Positions 12,552 through 24,849 of a DNA stretch of 64,000 nt are shown piece after piece. The DNA is from Linyphia triangularis (lineage: Eukaryota > Arthropoda > Arachnida > Araneae > Linyphiidae): contig OZ021733.1 in the NCBI GenBank assembly GCA_963978545.1, positions 32,035,424 to 32,099,423 of the forward strand, read 5' to 3'. Position 1 is the stretch's first letter, and each line of letters begins with the position of its first letter. A program made the translations under genes and the position numbers. The notes below the pieces were generated by a model. The model was not told the DNA's origin, did no database searches, and saw only the letters and a program-made list of their open reading frames with translations.

Positions 12552-12897
12552 CCAGGTAGGACAGTGGTACTGGCCAATGTCAGAAACTGTGCTACTGGAA
12601 TGATTGGCCAGTCCATGCCAAATCTCAAGTATCGTAATAAAATACACGATTTTTTCTTCTTAAATAAACATGTCAAAACTATCACAAAACATATTTCTTA
12701 CCTCTCTGTCCTCCCCCCCCCCCCCCCATAACACTATATTCCAATTTTAAAACTATCAACGATTCAAAACTTCCAGTATATTTTAACCAGCACTGAACGA
12801 GATTGGCCAAGATTCATAGCAACGGCCAGTCTACAAGGGTCTGCATCGGGATTGGCTAGTGTCGAACCGATATTAGCCAGCAGATTTGTGCTACTGG
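12552..12897 (+). mobile_element. MITE-P family, full-length copy
   Basis: The left end CCAGGTAGGACAGTGGTA is the imperfect inverse of the right end, which finishes TGTGCTACTGG. Sub-terminal GGCCAATGT and its inverse GATTGGC(T/C)A also recur. A parallel copy lies at 18.53 kb, with shared interior AAAACTTCCAGTATATTTTA and GGTCTGCATCGGGATTGG. A 15-base C run at 12713-12727 lies inside. No transposase frame; a non-autonomous DNA transposon is likely. Confidence 0.75.
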
Positions 12898-13435
12898 GTT
12901 AATGAAATATAAGAATTTATGGTTGGTGAATTGAAAATCACTTATTTTTTAAGTTCTATTTAATATAAAATTAAAGTAAATCATGGTTGAGACAAAAAAA
13001 TTATATAAAATTTAAACTAAATATTCTCTTCAGCAATTAAATCATCCCTAGCAATTTAATTCTTGACCTGAACAAATAGCGAAAAAATAATCTGAAATTT
13101 ATTAAATCTAGAATAAGATAAAAACGTATATTGTTAATGAGAGTTTAAAATGAAATTCAGTATAAAACAAAAATTATCGACACCAGATTCAACTGATGCA
13201 AAGTAGTACATATTTAATTTCACGCTATTTAAGTGGAATTTGTCTTCTAGTGAGTATGTGAAAATTACTAAGTAATTAATAAAACTGTTTAATAATTTAT
13301 TATATCAATATTAAGTGTTTATTATAATATGCTGTAAATAATAATTTTAAATTTAAAGTCTAAAAATATTTTGTAATACCATAATCATTCATTGAGGTCA
13401 AATTATTTCTTTAGTTTAGCATTATGGTATTTTTT
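12898..13435. other. AT-rich stretch without recognised features
   Basis: No open frame of note and no repeat partner was found in this window. Confidence 0.4.
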
Positions 13436-13640
13436 TTAACCCTCTGAGCGTCCAGGGAATGGGCAAAATTGTGCAGTTGTTTTCCCTACAATAAATTTTT
13501 AAATTATATTTCTGATTCAAATATGCATATTTTTTAAATTAACTTTTTTATTTATTTTGTTTTAAATAGGTTTTAAACTATCATTCTAATAAAAATATTT
13601 TTTTTTTAAATTCTACAAAAAAAAATATTCTTAAACTCAA
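13436..13640 (+). mobile_element. Left part of a TTAA element related to the one at 45.2 kb
   Basis: TTAA at 13436-13439 is followed by CCCTCTGAGCGTCC, then CCCTACAATAAATTTT and CTATCATTCTAATAAAAA, in the same order as at 45204-45360. The right terminal repeat and TTAA are not seen, so the copy is truncated or decayed. Confidence 0.6.
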
Positions 13641-13864
13641 AATGAACTTCAATAAAGTATTATTTAAAAATTCAATTTTAGATTTCAATTTACGCTCTTC
13701 AGAATAATAAAGAAAAACTTATCATGATACTACAAAAAACAATTATGAGTCGCATTTCAAGTATTCGCTACCAATTATGTAATCACATTTAATATTTAAA
13801 ATTACATCTCTTCTACCTTGTATTTGTTTATTTTAAGTCAGACGAGTCATCTAATTTCAGTTTA

Positions 13865-14425
13865 AGAATACTTGGCCATATTTAAATTAAATTTTTCTCG
13901 TCTAAGAAAATAAATTCAAACAAAATTTGTAGTGAACGTTTCATGGGTTTCTTCTTCATAAATTATCCATTTTACCAGTTAATATCGAAAATATGGAGTT
14001 TTATTTTAAGTGTATTATGCTAAGTGCACTGGCCAAATTTAAATTCAGTTATTCCCATCTAGGATAATCAATTCAACCAAAATTTTAGTGACTATTTCTC
14101 TAGTTTGTCTTTCATAACTGATAAATTTTTCCAGTTAAAATAGAAAAAGTAGACTTTGATTTTTAGTGGGTTATATTTATTTCGATAATTTTAGTTGAAA
14201 AACTATTAAAGTACCACTGTAAAAACATTTGAAACAGATTTTGTTAAAAATAGCTCAAATACATCAAACATTATTGAAAGTATTTTAAACCTAAAAATGC
14301 CTTGTCAATTGACTAATATATAAATACTATATATTAGTTAGTATACTAATATGTAAATATTTTTTGTAAAAATATTTTAAGTAGATTTCGTTGAATATAG
14401 CTCAAATACATCAAACATTTTTAAT
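13865..14425. repeat. Degenerate tandem duplications
   Basis: A block beginning TGGCCATATTTAAATT near 13873 is repeated about 159 bp later as TGGCCAAATTTAAATT, with matching downstream phrases on lattice positions. A second pair sharing AGCTCAAATACATCAAACAT lies at about 14253 and 14399. Both are noncoding. Confidence 0.6.
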
Positions 14426-14433
14426 AATAATAT

Positions 14434-14606
14434 TTAAGGGCTCTGTCTACTTTGAATGCATGAAAAAAATGCTATTTTTATTCATTTTTTTTTTTAAGAA
14501 TACTGTCATGTTTATTGATATAAAACTAGTTAGGCTTAACAAAAACATTCGTAAATTACACACAAAAAAATTGATTTTAACCACTTTTTTAGTGTGAAAA
14601 TGCAGG
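14434..14606 (+). mobile_element. Truncated TTAA element (same family as 19983-20768)
   Basis: TTAA is followed by GGGCTCTGTCTACTTT and then GCATGAAAAAAA, TGTTTATTGATATAAAACT and AACCACTTTTTTAGTGTG, as in the left arm of the full element at 19983. Only this arm is present. The open frames here on both strands are by-products. Confidence 0.75.
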
Positions 14607-15589
14607 AGTAATAATTTATAAAATTTTAATAATTGTGAAATGCTTAAAAGCAATCCCCGATAATGTCGGACTATTATAATATTTAAACTCTTGCATACTG
14701 TCACCAAAAGGAAATTCTTTAAATAACACCAGAAAATATTTCGAGAGGATTATGATCCATACATTAGAAGAGAAATCCATGTCATTCACAACAAAGGAGA
14801 AGCGAGTAACTTTATGAGAAATGACATAGATTATATTAATGGTGGATTATAATGTTTCTCAAAATCGTCTAATAGTCCACTATCATATTAAGCTTTACTT
14901 GAGCTATAAACATCATATGGGCATAATTAAAATAATAAACGAGTAATCGCTTAACACAAAATCCCAGAAAAGGGCAAAGCACATTTTGAGATCATTAAAA
15001 CTTACTTGGTGTCGAAATTATTCAATGTATTTTCAAAATAATCTCTAAGAACATTAAAAGATTGTTGAATATTTTATTATTTATGTTCGCAAGATTACAG
15101 ATGATTCTCGATTTGTTAAACTTAAGTGTTTAAAATTTGGCATCTCTTTCTGTTCGAAATATATGTTACTAACTAAATTATCTTTTTCTTCCTGTAAATA
15201 AAATTGGCTAAATAAAATGTTGTTAAGTTTAAAGTAATTTAGTTTGTTATAATGCAAAACACTGCAAAGATATTGCAAGCATAAAAATAATCAGTTTATT
15301 ATATCAAAACAATAAAAATCTTACTAAATAGATATCAAATAAATCAACGATTTACTTTATGAATTTTAAATTGTTATTAAATTATTATATTTTTTCTGAA
15401 AAACTTTCAATTTTTCTATATGCTACTAAAATGTCTGAAAAAAATGTGTTTTGATGCAATTCTAGTAAATTTTTTAGTATTTTAGTATTTTCAACATGCA
15501 GAGTTCAATTATTTTCAGACATGGTATCAACTTCTGAATAAAAAAAATACAGATTAAACTATAAATGTTTAAATTCCACGTAGAATCTT
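14607..15589. other. No recognised feature
   Basis: AT-rich sequence with only short frames (for example 65 codons, minus, 15081-15278) and no repeat partner noticed. Confidence 0.4.
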
Positions 15590-15705
15590 TTCCACCAATG
15601 TGATTAGGTCTCGCATGTCGATGGTGTCGGGTTCGAATATTTAGTTAATTGTAGTTGCACGTTTTGATTCGGAATCTACTTTAAGTTTTAGGTCCCGGTT
15701 TGATT
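15590..15705 (+). mobile_element. SINE-2, degenerate copy
   Basis: It has GGTTCGAATA, a weakened Pol III B box. About 65 bp later comes the tail CTACTTTAAGTTTTAGGTCC, which matches CCACTTTAAGATGTAGGTCC of the better copy at 54.8 kb. The tRNA-like head is hard to follow. A short TAA-type microsatellite follows at 15730. Confidence 0.5.
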
Positions 15706-16399
15706 TTCAGTACTGTGCAAAAAACAAATAATAATAATAATAAAAATAGGTCGGTGAGTGTAGAAAGCAAACCACTAGAAGCTTGATTTATAATTTATTA
15801 TTCATACATTGTTTCATCGTTGAATTTAAGTAAACCTAAAAGCATGGCTTCTCGATTTAAACAAAGTGTAAAGACAATACGTATGATTGAGAAACAGAAC
15901 TGGGAAGAAACTGACATTATTGTATTTTAATAAAAGCTGACGTCAATGAGAAATGTCTTTTGGTAAATATACGTCTCTTGTTGTGAAGTGATAGGGGATC
16001 AAGACAAAGAGCTAAAAATAACAGTATGCCTGTGAAAAGAATTTTACTTCATAAACAGATGTGGATTATTTTCACAATACTTCTAAAATATTTTGTTTTT
16101 ACACGTATATGAACATACCTCAGGGGTTTGAAAACTGATTGTTCATTGGTAACTCTTCTAGTAAATGTACTGAAATTCCAGAAAAACTGGAATAAACGAG
16201 CTTATGCAAATAAACATACCATACCATATATTTATGTTAAAGTTTACTTCAAGCACTGCAATATAAAGCGATAAGTATATGTGCAAGTTAATACAACTGT
16301 CTCTTCAAATCAAACTTACAATTATAAATATTTAAGAAATTTTCAACGCAGTGTATTGGTTGGACCTCAGATGTGACAATGTATTTCTGAGGAAGATGG
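15706..16399. other. No recognised feature
   Basis: Contains a short (ATA)n tract near 15730 and an ATG-initiated stretch of about 28 codons at 15844 without recognised similarity. Confidence 0.4.
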
Positions 16400-16975
16400 G
16401 AAACATTTCAGTAGTATAGTAGCAGCGTGGTACTATCAAGGAAAAGGTGCTCTATAACTACGAGAATTTTAGAGAATACTTGTACTTGTGACAAAATTGT
16501 GACCAAAAATGAGTGTGAGTGTACGTGACAAACGTAGACTGGCAAGAATTATTTCAGTACTATAGTAGTAGCTTTATACTATCATGGAAAAAGTGCTCTA
16601 TAACTACGCAAATTTTAGAGAAAACTTGTACTTGTGACCAAAAATGAGTGTGGGTGTACGTGACAAACGTAGACTGGCAAGAATTATTTCAGTACTATAG
16701 TAGTAGCTTTATACTATCATGGAAAAAGTGCTCTATAACTACGCAAATTTTAGAGAAAACTTGTACTTTTGTGACTAAAAATGAGTGTGGGTGTACGTGA
16801 CAAACGTAGACTGGCCCGAATTATTTCAGTACTATTGTAGTAGCGTGGTACTATCATGTAAAGAGTGCTCTGTAACTACGAGAATTCTAGAGAAAACTTG
16901 TACTTGTGACAAAATTGTGACCAAAAATGAATGTGGGTGTACGTGACAAACGTAGCCTGGAAAGAATCATTTCCT
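16400..16975. repeat. Tandem array, 135-146-bp unit x 4
   Basis: The landmark ATTTCAG or a close variant recurs at 16405, 16551, 16686, 16823 and 16969, giving spacings of 146, 135, 137 and 146 bp. Each unit contains GTGCTCT(A/G)TAACTACG and GTGTACGTGACAAACGTAG. The length difference is mainly the presence or absence of CAAAATTGTGA. No conserved frame. Confidence 0.92.
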
Positions 16976-18095
16976 GTGATAGACATGCAACACTGTACGT
17001 CTGAAATTCATGCTAGGATCTCAATGAACATAATTCCAGGATTGTGGAACACTCTCTCTACATTATGGGCTTTACAAAAATAAAACACTCTTAAGTATTA
17101 AAGTATAAGTAATAAGTATACAGTACCAGTTTTCTAGCACTTCAGAGTGATCCATACCATTCAGAAATATATCAACCCTATTAAATTTTCTTCTCCTAAA
17201 CAGAAAAATATTTGCCCTGCCTGTCTAATAATATATGACAGAAATGCACACTTAAAATTGTATGAAATATTATATATACAATATTATATAACTATTGAAA
17301 AAATTTATTCCTATCAAAAGCGCATCTAAAATTTACTTGAATATTAAAATAAGAAATATGAAACACAAAAGATACAAGAAATTAAGATTTTTTTGGGTCA
17401 CATTTACTATTATTAGTATTGGGAATAATAAGAAATACGCTTACAATTTTTTAATTTTTTTTAGTACTGGTAAATATAGTTAGAAAATAGAACATTATGT
17501 ATCAATAAACCATTTGAATATCCATTTTAAAAGTAAGACTAAAAATGTTATAAAGTAATACTCACAAAACATAATGTCTTCCTTTCTCGCCAACTATAAC
17601 TTTAGTTATGCCCTTAATGATCAACACATAACAAGAACGAATCTGGTTTATAAAAAGCAACAGTAATAGCTGTAAATACACCTGCACTTCAGTTTTTTTT
17701 TCTTGCTTTTTATCAACTTTAGGCAAGAAACAATAAACCACAACTTTTTAATGGGTACAGTTAACATACTTAGAAGTTTATAAATAATATCTAGCATCAT
17801 GCAACACAAGAATTCAGAAATTATTCGAATCAAATTTATTTACGACATGTAAAGTATTGGCAATCAAACTTTAAAGCTTTTTTTTTTTTTTTTTTCTTTT
17901 TTTTTTTTTTTCTAACTTTGAAAATAGAGCTTGTATTGATTTAAAATTATGTGAGGGATTTCCTCTTCTAGCAACGAATATTTTTATTTTTCACATGGAA
18001 AGTGTTTTAAAACCATCCCGAGTCGCATAAATGGTTTAACAATATCAGGCGTGTTGAATTTTTTGCCAGCTATAAGTATCTGATTCGAAAACTTA
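16976..18095. other. No recognised gene; T-rich tract near 17880-17911
   Basis: Three frames of about 60 codons are present without motifs. A T/C tract of about 33 bases lies at 17879-17911. Confidence 0.4.
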
Positions 18096-18370
18096 TTTTT
18101 TACTTTTAAGTGCATTTATTAAAAATTATGTTTTACTTTTTAGTGAATTTATTTAAAAATGTTTTTGTTACTTTTTAGTGCAGTTATTAAAAATTGTTTT
18201 TTAACTAATTTGTCGCATTTCTGATTTTTTTTTTTATTGCATTTATTCAAGAAAATGTTGCAACTTTTTAGTGTAAATATCACGAGTATTTTTACTTTTT
18301 AGTGCACTGATTAATTTTTTTTACATTTTTTAGAGTATTTATTAAAAATTATTTTGTATTTTTAATGTTT
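18096..18370. repeat. Degenerate short tandem repeat around ACTTTTTAGTG
   Basis: The phrase ACTTTTTAGTGCA or ACTTTTTAGTGAA followed by TTTATTAAAAATT recurs at roughly 35-50-bp spacing about six times, with increasing decay toward the right. Noncoding. Confidence 0.6.
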
Positions 18371-18529
18371 TTATTATAAAATACAATTTATTTCTAGGCA
18401 TTTTCAAAAAAAATATGCCTCTTTCTATTAAAAAATTTTCATGCATTTTTGATTTTTCAAAAGTTATCTTGCTTTTACATCACCCAGTTACCATTGCTCT
18501 AATGTGTTGTTAATTCTTAATTTATTTAT

Positions 18530-18849
18530 CTAGGTAGCAAAGCAGTATTAACCAAAGTCGGAAACAAAGAGTCTGGAAGATTGGCCAATTCTAGTCAAAA
18601 CTCGAACACCATTCCCAAATACATGATTTCTTTTAAAACAAACATCACAAAATATATTTTTCCCCATCCATCCATTCTTATACAAATATTTCAATTTTAC
18701 AACTATGCACCAACATTTCAAAACTTCCAGTATATTTTATCCAGCAATGACGAGATTGACCAAAATCCGTAACAATGGCCGGTTTACAACGGTCTGCATC
18801 GGGATTGGCCAATGTAGAGTGATATTGGTTAGTGTTATTGTGATACTGG
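18530..18849 (+). mobile_element. MITE-P family, third copy
   Basis: It begins CTAGGTAGCAAAGCAGTA and ends ATACTGG. It shares AAAACTTCCAGTATATTTTA and CGGTCTGCATCGGGATTGG with the 12.55-kb copy. The frames at 18581-18772 and 18705-19025 arise from it. Confidence 0.7.
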
Positions 18850-19539
18850 AGAAGCTAATCGAGCTTATTTATTATGCTGCTAACTCCACTTTTGGTTCCA
18901 AATCATTTTTGGAGTTTTTGATGATAGAAAGAGAAGACATCACGATTTGTAAAAGCTACAATTTGATAATGAAAACTTGTGGCAACGGAGTTATACGCAA
19001 AAGCGCTAAGCTCATGTTTAATTAGCACTTCAAAATATTTTTCTGCTCTTCTGAAAACTTTGCAGAGTTACGCATCTTGCTCTGCAATCGATTAATCAAG
19101 TGTATAGCATAAGTAGCCAACACATTGATGCCACACAGTGTGCACAGGATATTTATATCAGGATCTGCGAACCCTTCCTAGCTACAAGTCAGACTGCGAT
19201 CATGAGAAAAGAGATGTTGTGTTATTTGATATTTTCTTCTAAATTCCTTTTTTGTTGTAAATGTTCTACTTAGTTTATCATTAAATACGTTAATAAACTT
19301 ATGGAGTCAGATCATATTTCACAATCTCAACCTTCCAAACAGCGCTTTCGGCAACTTGAACAGATTGGAGTTGTGTATTTCACTCTTAAAAATAATATGT
19401 AATACAGGTTCATCGATACAGAATATCCCGGATCTCAAAAACATGTATCTCCGAAAATTTCCTACACAAGCACTCATGGCTCTTGGGCAAAAGTATTATG
19501 AAGTGCCGTAAGTTTTAAGCTTACTTAACTTATGTATGT
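18850..19539. other. Somewhat less AT-rich segment, possible gene remnant
   Basis: On the minus strand there is an open stretch of about 45 codons (19170-19035) reading ADPDINILCTLCGINVLA and onward, then a different frame continuing toward 18900. I do not recognise a family. It could be a decayed exon or an old element. Confidence 0.2.
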
Positions 19540-19790
19540 TTCTGTACGTCTGCCATTAGTCGCAAGACAGCCGACAATATTGCAACCAGTCTCCTGCCAC
19601 AGCTTCCGAAGCATTTCTAGAGTTATAGCGTTGCAGTAATAGAGAACATGATACTACTTTTAGGTGGTTTAGATCTATAGTCTTTTCATTGTGCACAATA
19701 ATCTTTAAATTTCCCCAGAAGAAAAAGTCAAACGGGGCAATCAAGACTTTGAGTAAACCACAGCAAAGGGGCCACATGAGTTGGATAACT
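19530..19790 (-). pseudogene. Mariner-like transposase C-terminus, frameshifted
   Basis: On the minus strand one frame reads APFDFFFWGNLKIIVHNEK and another, just downstream, reads ITLEMLRKLWQETGCN followed by CLATNGRRTETYI. In intact Tc1/mariner-type DDE transposases these blocks follow each other: P-x-D-F-F-L-W-G after the catalytic core, then a helix with MLxxxW and a RxxxC-x-x-xxGxHxE tail. The blocks here are in different frames, so the gene is broken. The catalytic core and N-terminus were not found next to it. Function is lost; identity rests on these two motif blocks. Confidence 0.55.
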
Positions 19791-19978
19791 TCTCACGTAA
19801 AGCTTTACGTACAAATAAGAATAAAGGGAAGTGCAGGATTAAAATATAAGTTCTTTCACTCAATTTTTTCACAAGAATCATGTGAATATGTTTAGAACCG
19901 TCATAGGGTTATAATATTCCGGAATTCCCCAAATTCTATGACCCTGTATAGTTGTAAAAAAAACTTACGTCTCTATAT

Positions 19979-20772
<794 letters not shown>

Positions 20773-22421
20773 AACTTCTGTACGATTTACAAGACAAAAA
20801 GTGTGAAGTATTAGTATATTACAAAATCGCACAAATGTTTGTGATTTTATTCAAAGCAATAGCCAGCGTTCAAGTTGAATCATAACGAAATGCACATACT
20901 ACATTTCATTATGATTCAAATTTTTTAAAATTCCGAAAAATATTTTGACTCTCTATTTTTAAAAAAGGAGTTAGCACAAAATATTTTTTAAACATAAATG
21001 TGTTTTATTTTTGTTTTTCATTTTTGCTCTTTATAAACAATGTTTTCAAGAAAACTAAAAAGAATACTACAGGAGTTCGGGAGAGAAGATGTAATTGAAT
21101 TTCAAAGAACGCTACCGTATGCTCTATTGATTAAAAAACTATACCTATATACAGAAAGTAAATACAATCTTTGATATGAGTCATGAAAAAGAAAAATGAC
21201 AAAATTCAAAAGCTTTCAACTGAAATGTAGGTGAGAATATAAACCTTTTTTCTGTTATTGAATACCATTTTAAACAAATAGAGTGAGATTTTTTTTTTCT
21301 TTCAAATACTCCATAGCATCAGCGTTATCTTAAATTTCATTTTTTGTCTAACATTTGGAATATTCTTTCAAAATGCGACTTATTTTTGAAATATTACTTC
21401 CGCAAGAATAAATAACTGGCATGGAGCATTGTCGGGATTGTATATTTTAGATATGTACATTCATGTGGACAAATAAAATTGAATATAATCCACGGGAGAG
21501 CTAATGGAGAAATGTTTGCCTCTTTTTTTTTCAACAAGTTCATATGCTTTATAGGTGTGTGATTTTAAAACTTCTAACGCATTTTTATGAAAGATAAAAG
21601 CTAGAGTTCACAAAAACAATATTAAATATACCTATAGAGTATACATCTGTCTAAAGGAAAATGTTGAGATATATCATTTTAAGCTGTACGATAATTTTTT
21701 TCGGAAAAATTATATAGCAGGGATTGATTATGGTATGAAGAATGAAAATTTAGTTTTGATGATAAAAGTTTGTTGTTTTACTCATGTTTAGAGTCATGAA
21801 AAATCTATGATTTTGTTCTCCTCCATACTTTAAAAAAATTTCAAAGAAAGATCAGTCATCTTTAAAAATAGGGGTATACATTTTAGTTTGATAAAAAAAA
21901 ATTCCAATTTGCTTTTGTTTATAAATGAAAGAATAGTTTAGTCAATTAAAAACCTTTCATTAAATGTTTATTTTCATTTTAAGGAAGAAAAAAAAAATAC
22001 TAAAAATATTAACTTTTTCTGTATTTGTATCCACCTTTAACTTTAAGACAATTTAGCAATTCTTTAAGGCAATCAAAGAAATAAATGTGGTAAGTACACG
22101 AAGACTGTCAAAGTTATACCAGAGAATTATGTATTAAATGTGGTTTACAATACCATTAACATACTATATGAAAAAGAGTGCAGGGCACTAGAAAAATTGA
22201 TAATTCATGAACATTTGTAAGTTGGTAAATGTGGTTTTCACAGAAATGTTTCGATTTAAAATGTCAGCTGTTGATGAAAAAATTAACTATTTTTACTTTT
22301 TGGGGGTAAAAAGATTTTTTTTTAGTATTTTTGAGACAACAGCACTGTCCTATTCTCAATTTTTTGCTCATTGTCTATTTTTAAATTTCATGCTACAATT
22401 GGATCACTATATGTAACAGAA
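20773..22421. other. No recognised gene or shared repeat
   Basis: AT-rich, short frames only (69 codons at 22207-22416). Nothing identifiable. Confidence 0.4.
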
Positions 22422-22825
22422 GACAGTGTGTCCGTAAAGTCATGATGCACTTTTGACCGATCAGAGGAAATCAACGAAACAAGATAGAAATGTGAAATCT
22501 TCACCAAATGAAAGGATAACTCTCCTAGTTTCGTATCTATTCAGTGCAGTTTGAAATGACTTCCATTTGTTGTCCTACACACATCTAAACGATATTCAAG
22601 TTTTTCCTATACACTGTTAAGGACGGCTTGTGTAACAGAGTGAATAACGTCTGTGATTCTCTGTTTTAAATGATTAACGTCGAATTAATTATTTGAACTT
22701 ACAAGGGGACCATACGGTCTCGGAAATTCAGATCGGGATGAGACTCGGTAGATTAGTAGTATACCTTAAGGGTATCCACACAGTAAAGCAATAAAGCGCA
22801 CTAGCCAGAAAATTCCGAGAAAACA

Positions 22826-23004
22826 AGGCCGACCAAATGGTATAGTGGTTAGCGTGCTAGCTTCTAGACCGCGAGGTTGCGGGTTCGAGTCCCGTATTAG
22901 GCATGGGTGTTTGTAAATGTGTGTTGGCTTGTCTAATGACGAATATTTCGGCGCATTATAGCCCTCGTGTTGCTGACGGCGCCAGATAATCTGAAAACAA
23001 CCAA
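22826..23004 (+). mobile_element. SINE-1, full copy with target duplication
   Basis: The tRNA-like head starts GCCGACCAAATGGTATAGTG and contains the Pol III B box GGTTCGAGTCC at 22882-22892. The body has TGTTGGCTTGTCTAATGACG and ends with CAACCAACC. CCGAGAAAACA flanks it at 22815-22825 and 23005-23015. The other arm of the host element keeps the same site uninterrupted near 23620, a paralogous empty site confirming the ends. Confidence 0.92.
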
Positions 23005-23069
23005 CCGAGAAAACAGACTCTAAAGTGTTATGCACAGCTTATATACTAGTAGAGATTTTTGCTCTGCAG

Positions 23070-23135
23070 CTCCCCGGTGGCTAAGTGGTCAGCGTACTGG
23101 GTTCCCGTATGGGAGATCCGGGCTCGATACCTCGT
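23070..23135 (+). other. tRNA-like segment in left arm of foldback element
   Basis: GGTGGCTAAGTGGTCAGCG resembles a tRNA D-arm/A-box region and GGGCTCGATACC a degenerate B box. It is about the length of a tRNA but the stems pair poorly. Not a functional tRNA gene. Confidence 0.45.
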
Positions 23136-23499
23136 GTTGTAATTATTTTTTGTTAAATTTATAAAGTCAATTTATAAAGTGGGTTAGGTAGGGATAGAAC
23201 AATTGTTCGATAAGTACGGTTAGGGTTTTGAAAATTTCTGACTTCCTGCTTATGTACAATAGGACAACATTCCTACTCTTCCACATAGAAACTGGTTCAT
23301 CGTGTTTGTTGCGAAAATCATTTATTTCTCAACATCTTATAATATTTCAAAATGTATAATCACTTGTTTGTGTGAATAGTAAATAGAGTTTTAATGTACC
23401 TTCATTAAAACACATTACGTATTTAAAAATAAAATCTTATCTTTCATTCAAATTTCAGTTAGCTGTAATAGTTATTTTATAAGTGGACAAAAAAAAATT

Positions 23500-23569
23500 A
23501 TCCCACGAGGTATCGAACCAGAACGCCCGCACGGGAACCCAGCATGCTGACCACTTAGCCACCGGGAGT
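23500..23569 (-). other. tRNA-like segment in right arm of foldback element
   Basis: On the minus strand TCCCGGTGGCTAAGTGGTCA is followed by GGTTCGATACC and TCGTGGGA. The terminal TCCC and GGGA could pair as part of an acceptor stem, and the B box differs from GGTTCGANTCC at one position. It is better preserved than its partner in the left arm. Confidence 0.5.
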
Positions 23570-23980
23570 TGCAGAGCAAAAATCTCTACTAGTATAAGCT
23601 GCGCGTAACACTTTAGAGCCTGTTTTCTCGGAATCTTCTGGCTAGTGCGCTTTATTGCTTTACTGTGTAGATATCCTTGAGGTATAGTACCAATCTGCCG
23701 AGTCTCATCCCGATCTGAATTTCCGAGACCGTAAGGTCCCCTTGTTAGCCACAGAATACACTGTACTTTCCTCTGTACCAACCACATCTTGACAGGGGTG
23801 GGCTGTTTCATTACTGCGCAGTTCGTGGTGTTATCACCTGTATGTGCACACTCTTTCACATAATATACAGAAACTTGGAGAGTTTTTCTTTTATTTGGTG
23901 CTGATTTTACCTTTCTATCTTGTTTCGTTGATTTCCTGTGACCGGTCAAAAGTGAACCGTGACTTAACGGACACACTGTC

Positions 23981-24849
23981 TATATATATTTTAATAACCC
24001 ATTAATTATATATTAAGTTATGATAATGGTTTCATATAATCTAAAATATTTTTTTTCTCATCTTTCAAAGAGGGAAATATTTCAATCGTCCATAAAAAGT
24101 TAAATACTTTCTATTTAGTTTAGCCCTGATTCCAAAACTGCCATTAGTTTGTTCATCTGTTATCGTGTTTTAAACTGTATTTCTGCAGCTGTTGAATCGA
24201 TTTTAACGAATCTGTGTGGTTTGACAAATTATTGTTTAAAACAATTACTATATTAATAGAAAAATATACTTTGAATATTATATATTTCAATCAAACGTAC
24301 AGAATATCAACTATTGACTAAAACATTTAATTATAACCATCAAAGTTGGATCATTAAAATATTTTAAAAGTTTTAAAATGTGTTTTTTTGAAAAGTAAAG
24401 AAATATTTCGTTTTTATATATATAAATCAAATATTTCAAAGAAAATAATTCCGAACAACATAGAATCTACACTGTACAAACGTTATATACTTTATAGAAC
24501 CATTAAATAGTTGAAATATCTGCTACTTTTAAACTAATATTAGTAGAAAATCGTCTCTGAATTTAGCATTTCTATCAAAATACTTACGGTAAAATTCTAG
24601 ATATATATAAACAAGTTTATGAGTTCCGGAAAATAGTTAAACTTTAAAAAACTTAACTGTAATTCTTTTGTCATTTTCAGAAATTATTACCACTAAAGAA
24701 CCTTTTTGTCAGTTAAAAGAATTTTTCAAAACGTGATCATTATTTCTTATGGAACGTGTTCGTTATTTAATAAATAGATAAAGAGTAAAAGAAAGGGGTT
24801 TTTTATTCTCTTTACAGGGGCAAGAAGTTTTACTTACAAATTGTGTTAC
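23981..24849. other. No recognised feature
   Basis: Very AT-rich; no frame of note and no repeat partner. Confidence 0.4.

Larger units (their letters stand above)
22422..23980. mobile_element. Long inverted-repeat (foldback) DNA element carrying tRNA-like segments
   Basis: The left end GACAGTGTGTCCGTAAAGTC is mirrored by the right end, which finishes CGGACACACTGTC. Matching arm landmarks include AATCAACGAAACAAGATAG, GATCGGGATGAGACTCGG and AAGCAATAAAGCGCACTAGC. Left arm about 22423-23135 (with a SINE inside), right arm about 23500-23980. The 173-codon minus frame at 23455-23976 simply reads through the right arm. No target duplication was clear. No transposase is encoded, so the superfamily is uncertain. 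Confidence 0.8.

Noticed and set aside
22828..22900. Possible tRNA gene
   Set aside because: It has an A-box-like region and a good B box, but the anticodon stem pairs poorly. It is followed by a conserved body shared with four other copies, so it is the head of SINE-1.
22766..23035. 89-codon minus-strand frame with a DSNPQPRGLE-like peptide
   Set aside because: It is the antisense of SINE-1; the same peptide appears at the 55.8-kb SINE copy.
23455..23976. 173-codon minus-strand open frame
   Set aside because: It lies along the right arm of the foldback element and its other arm does not preserve the frame. The peptide resembles no family, so it is fortuitous.
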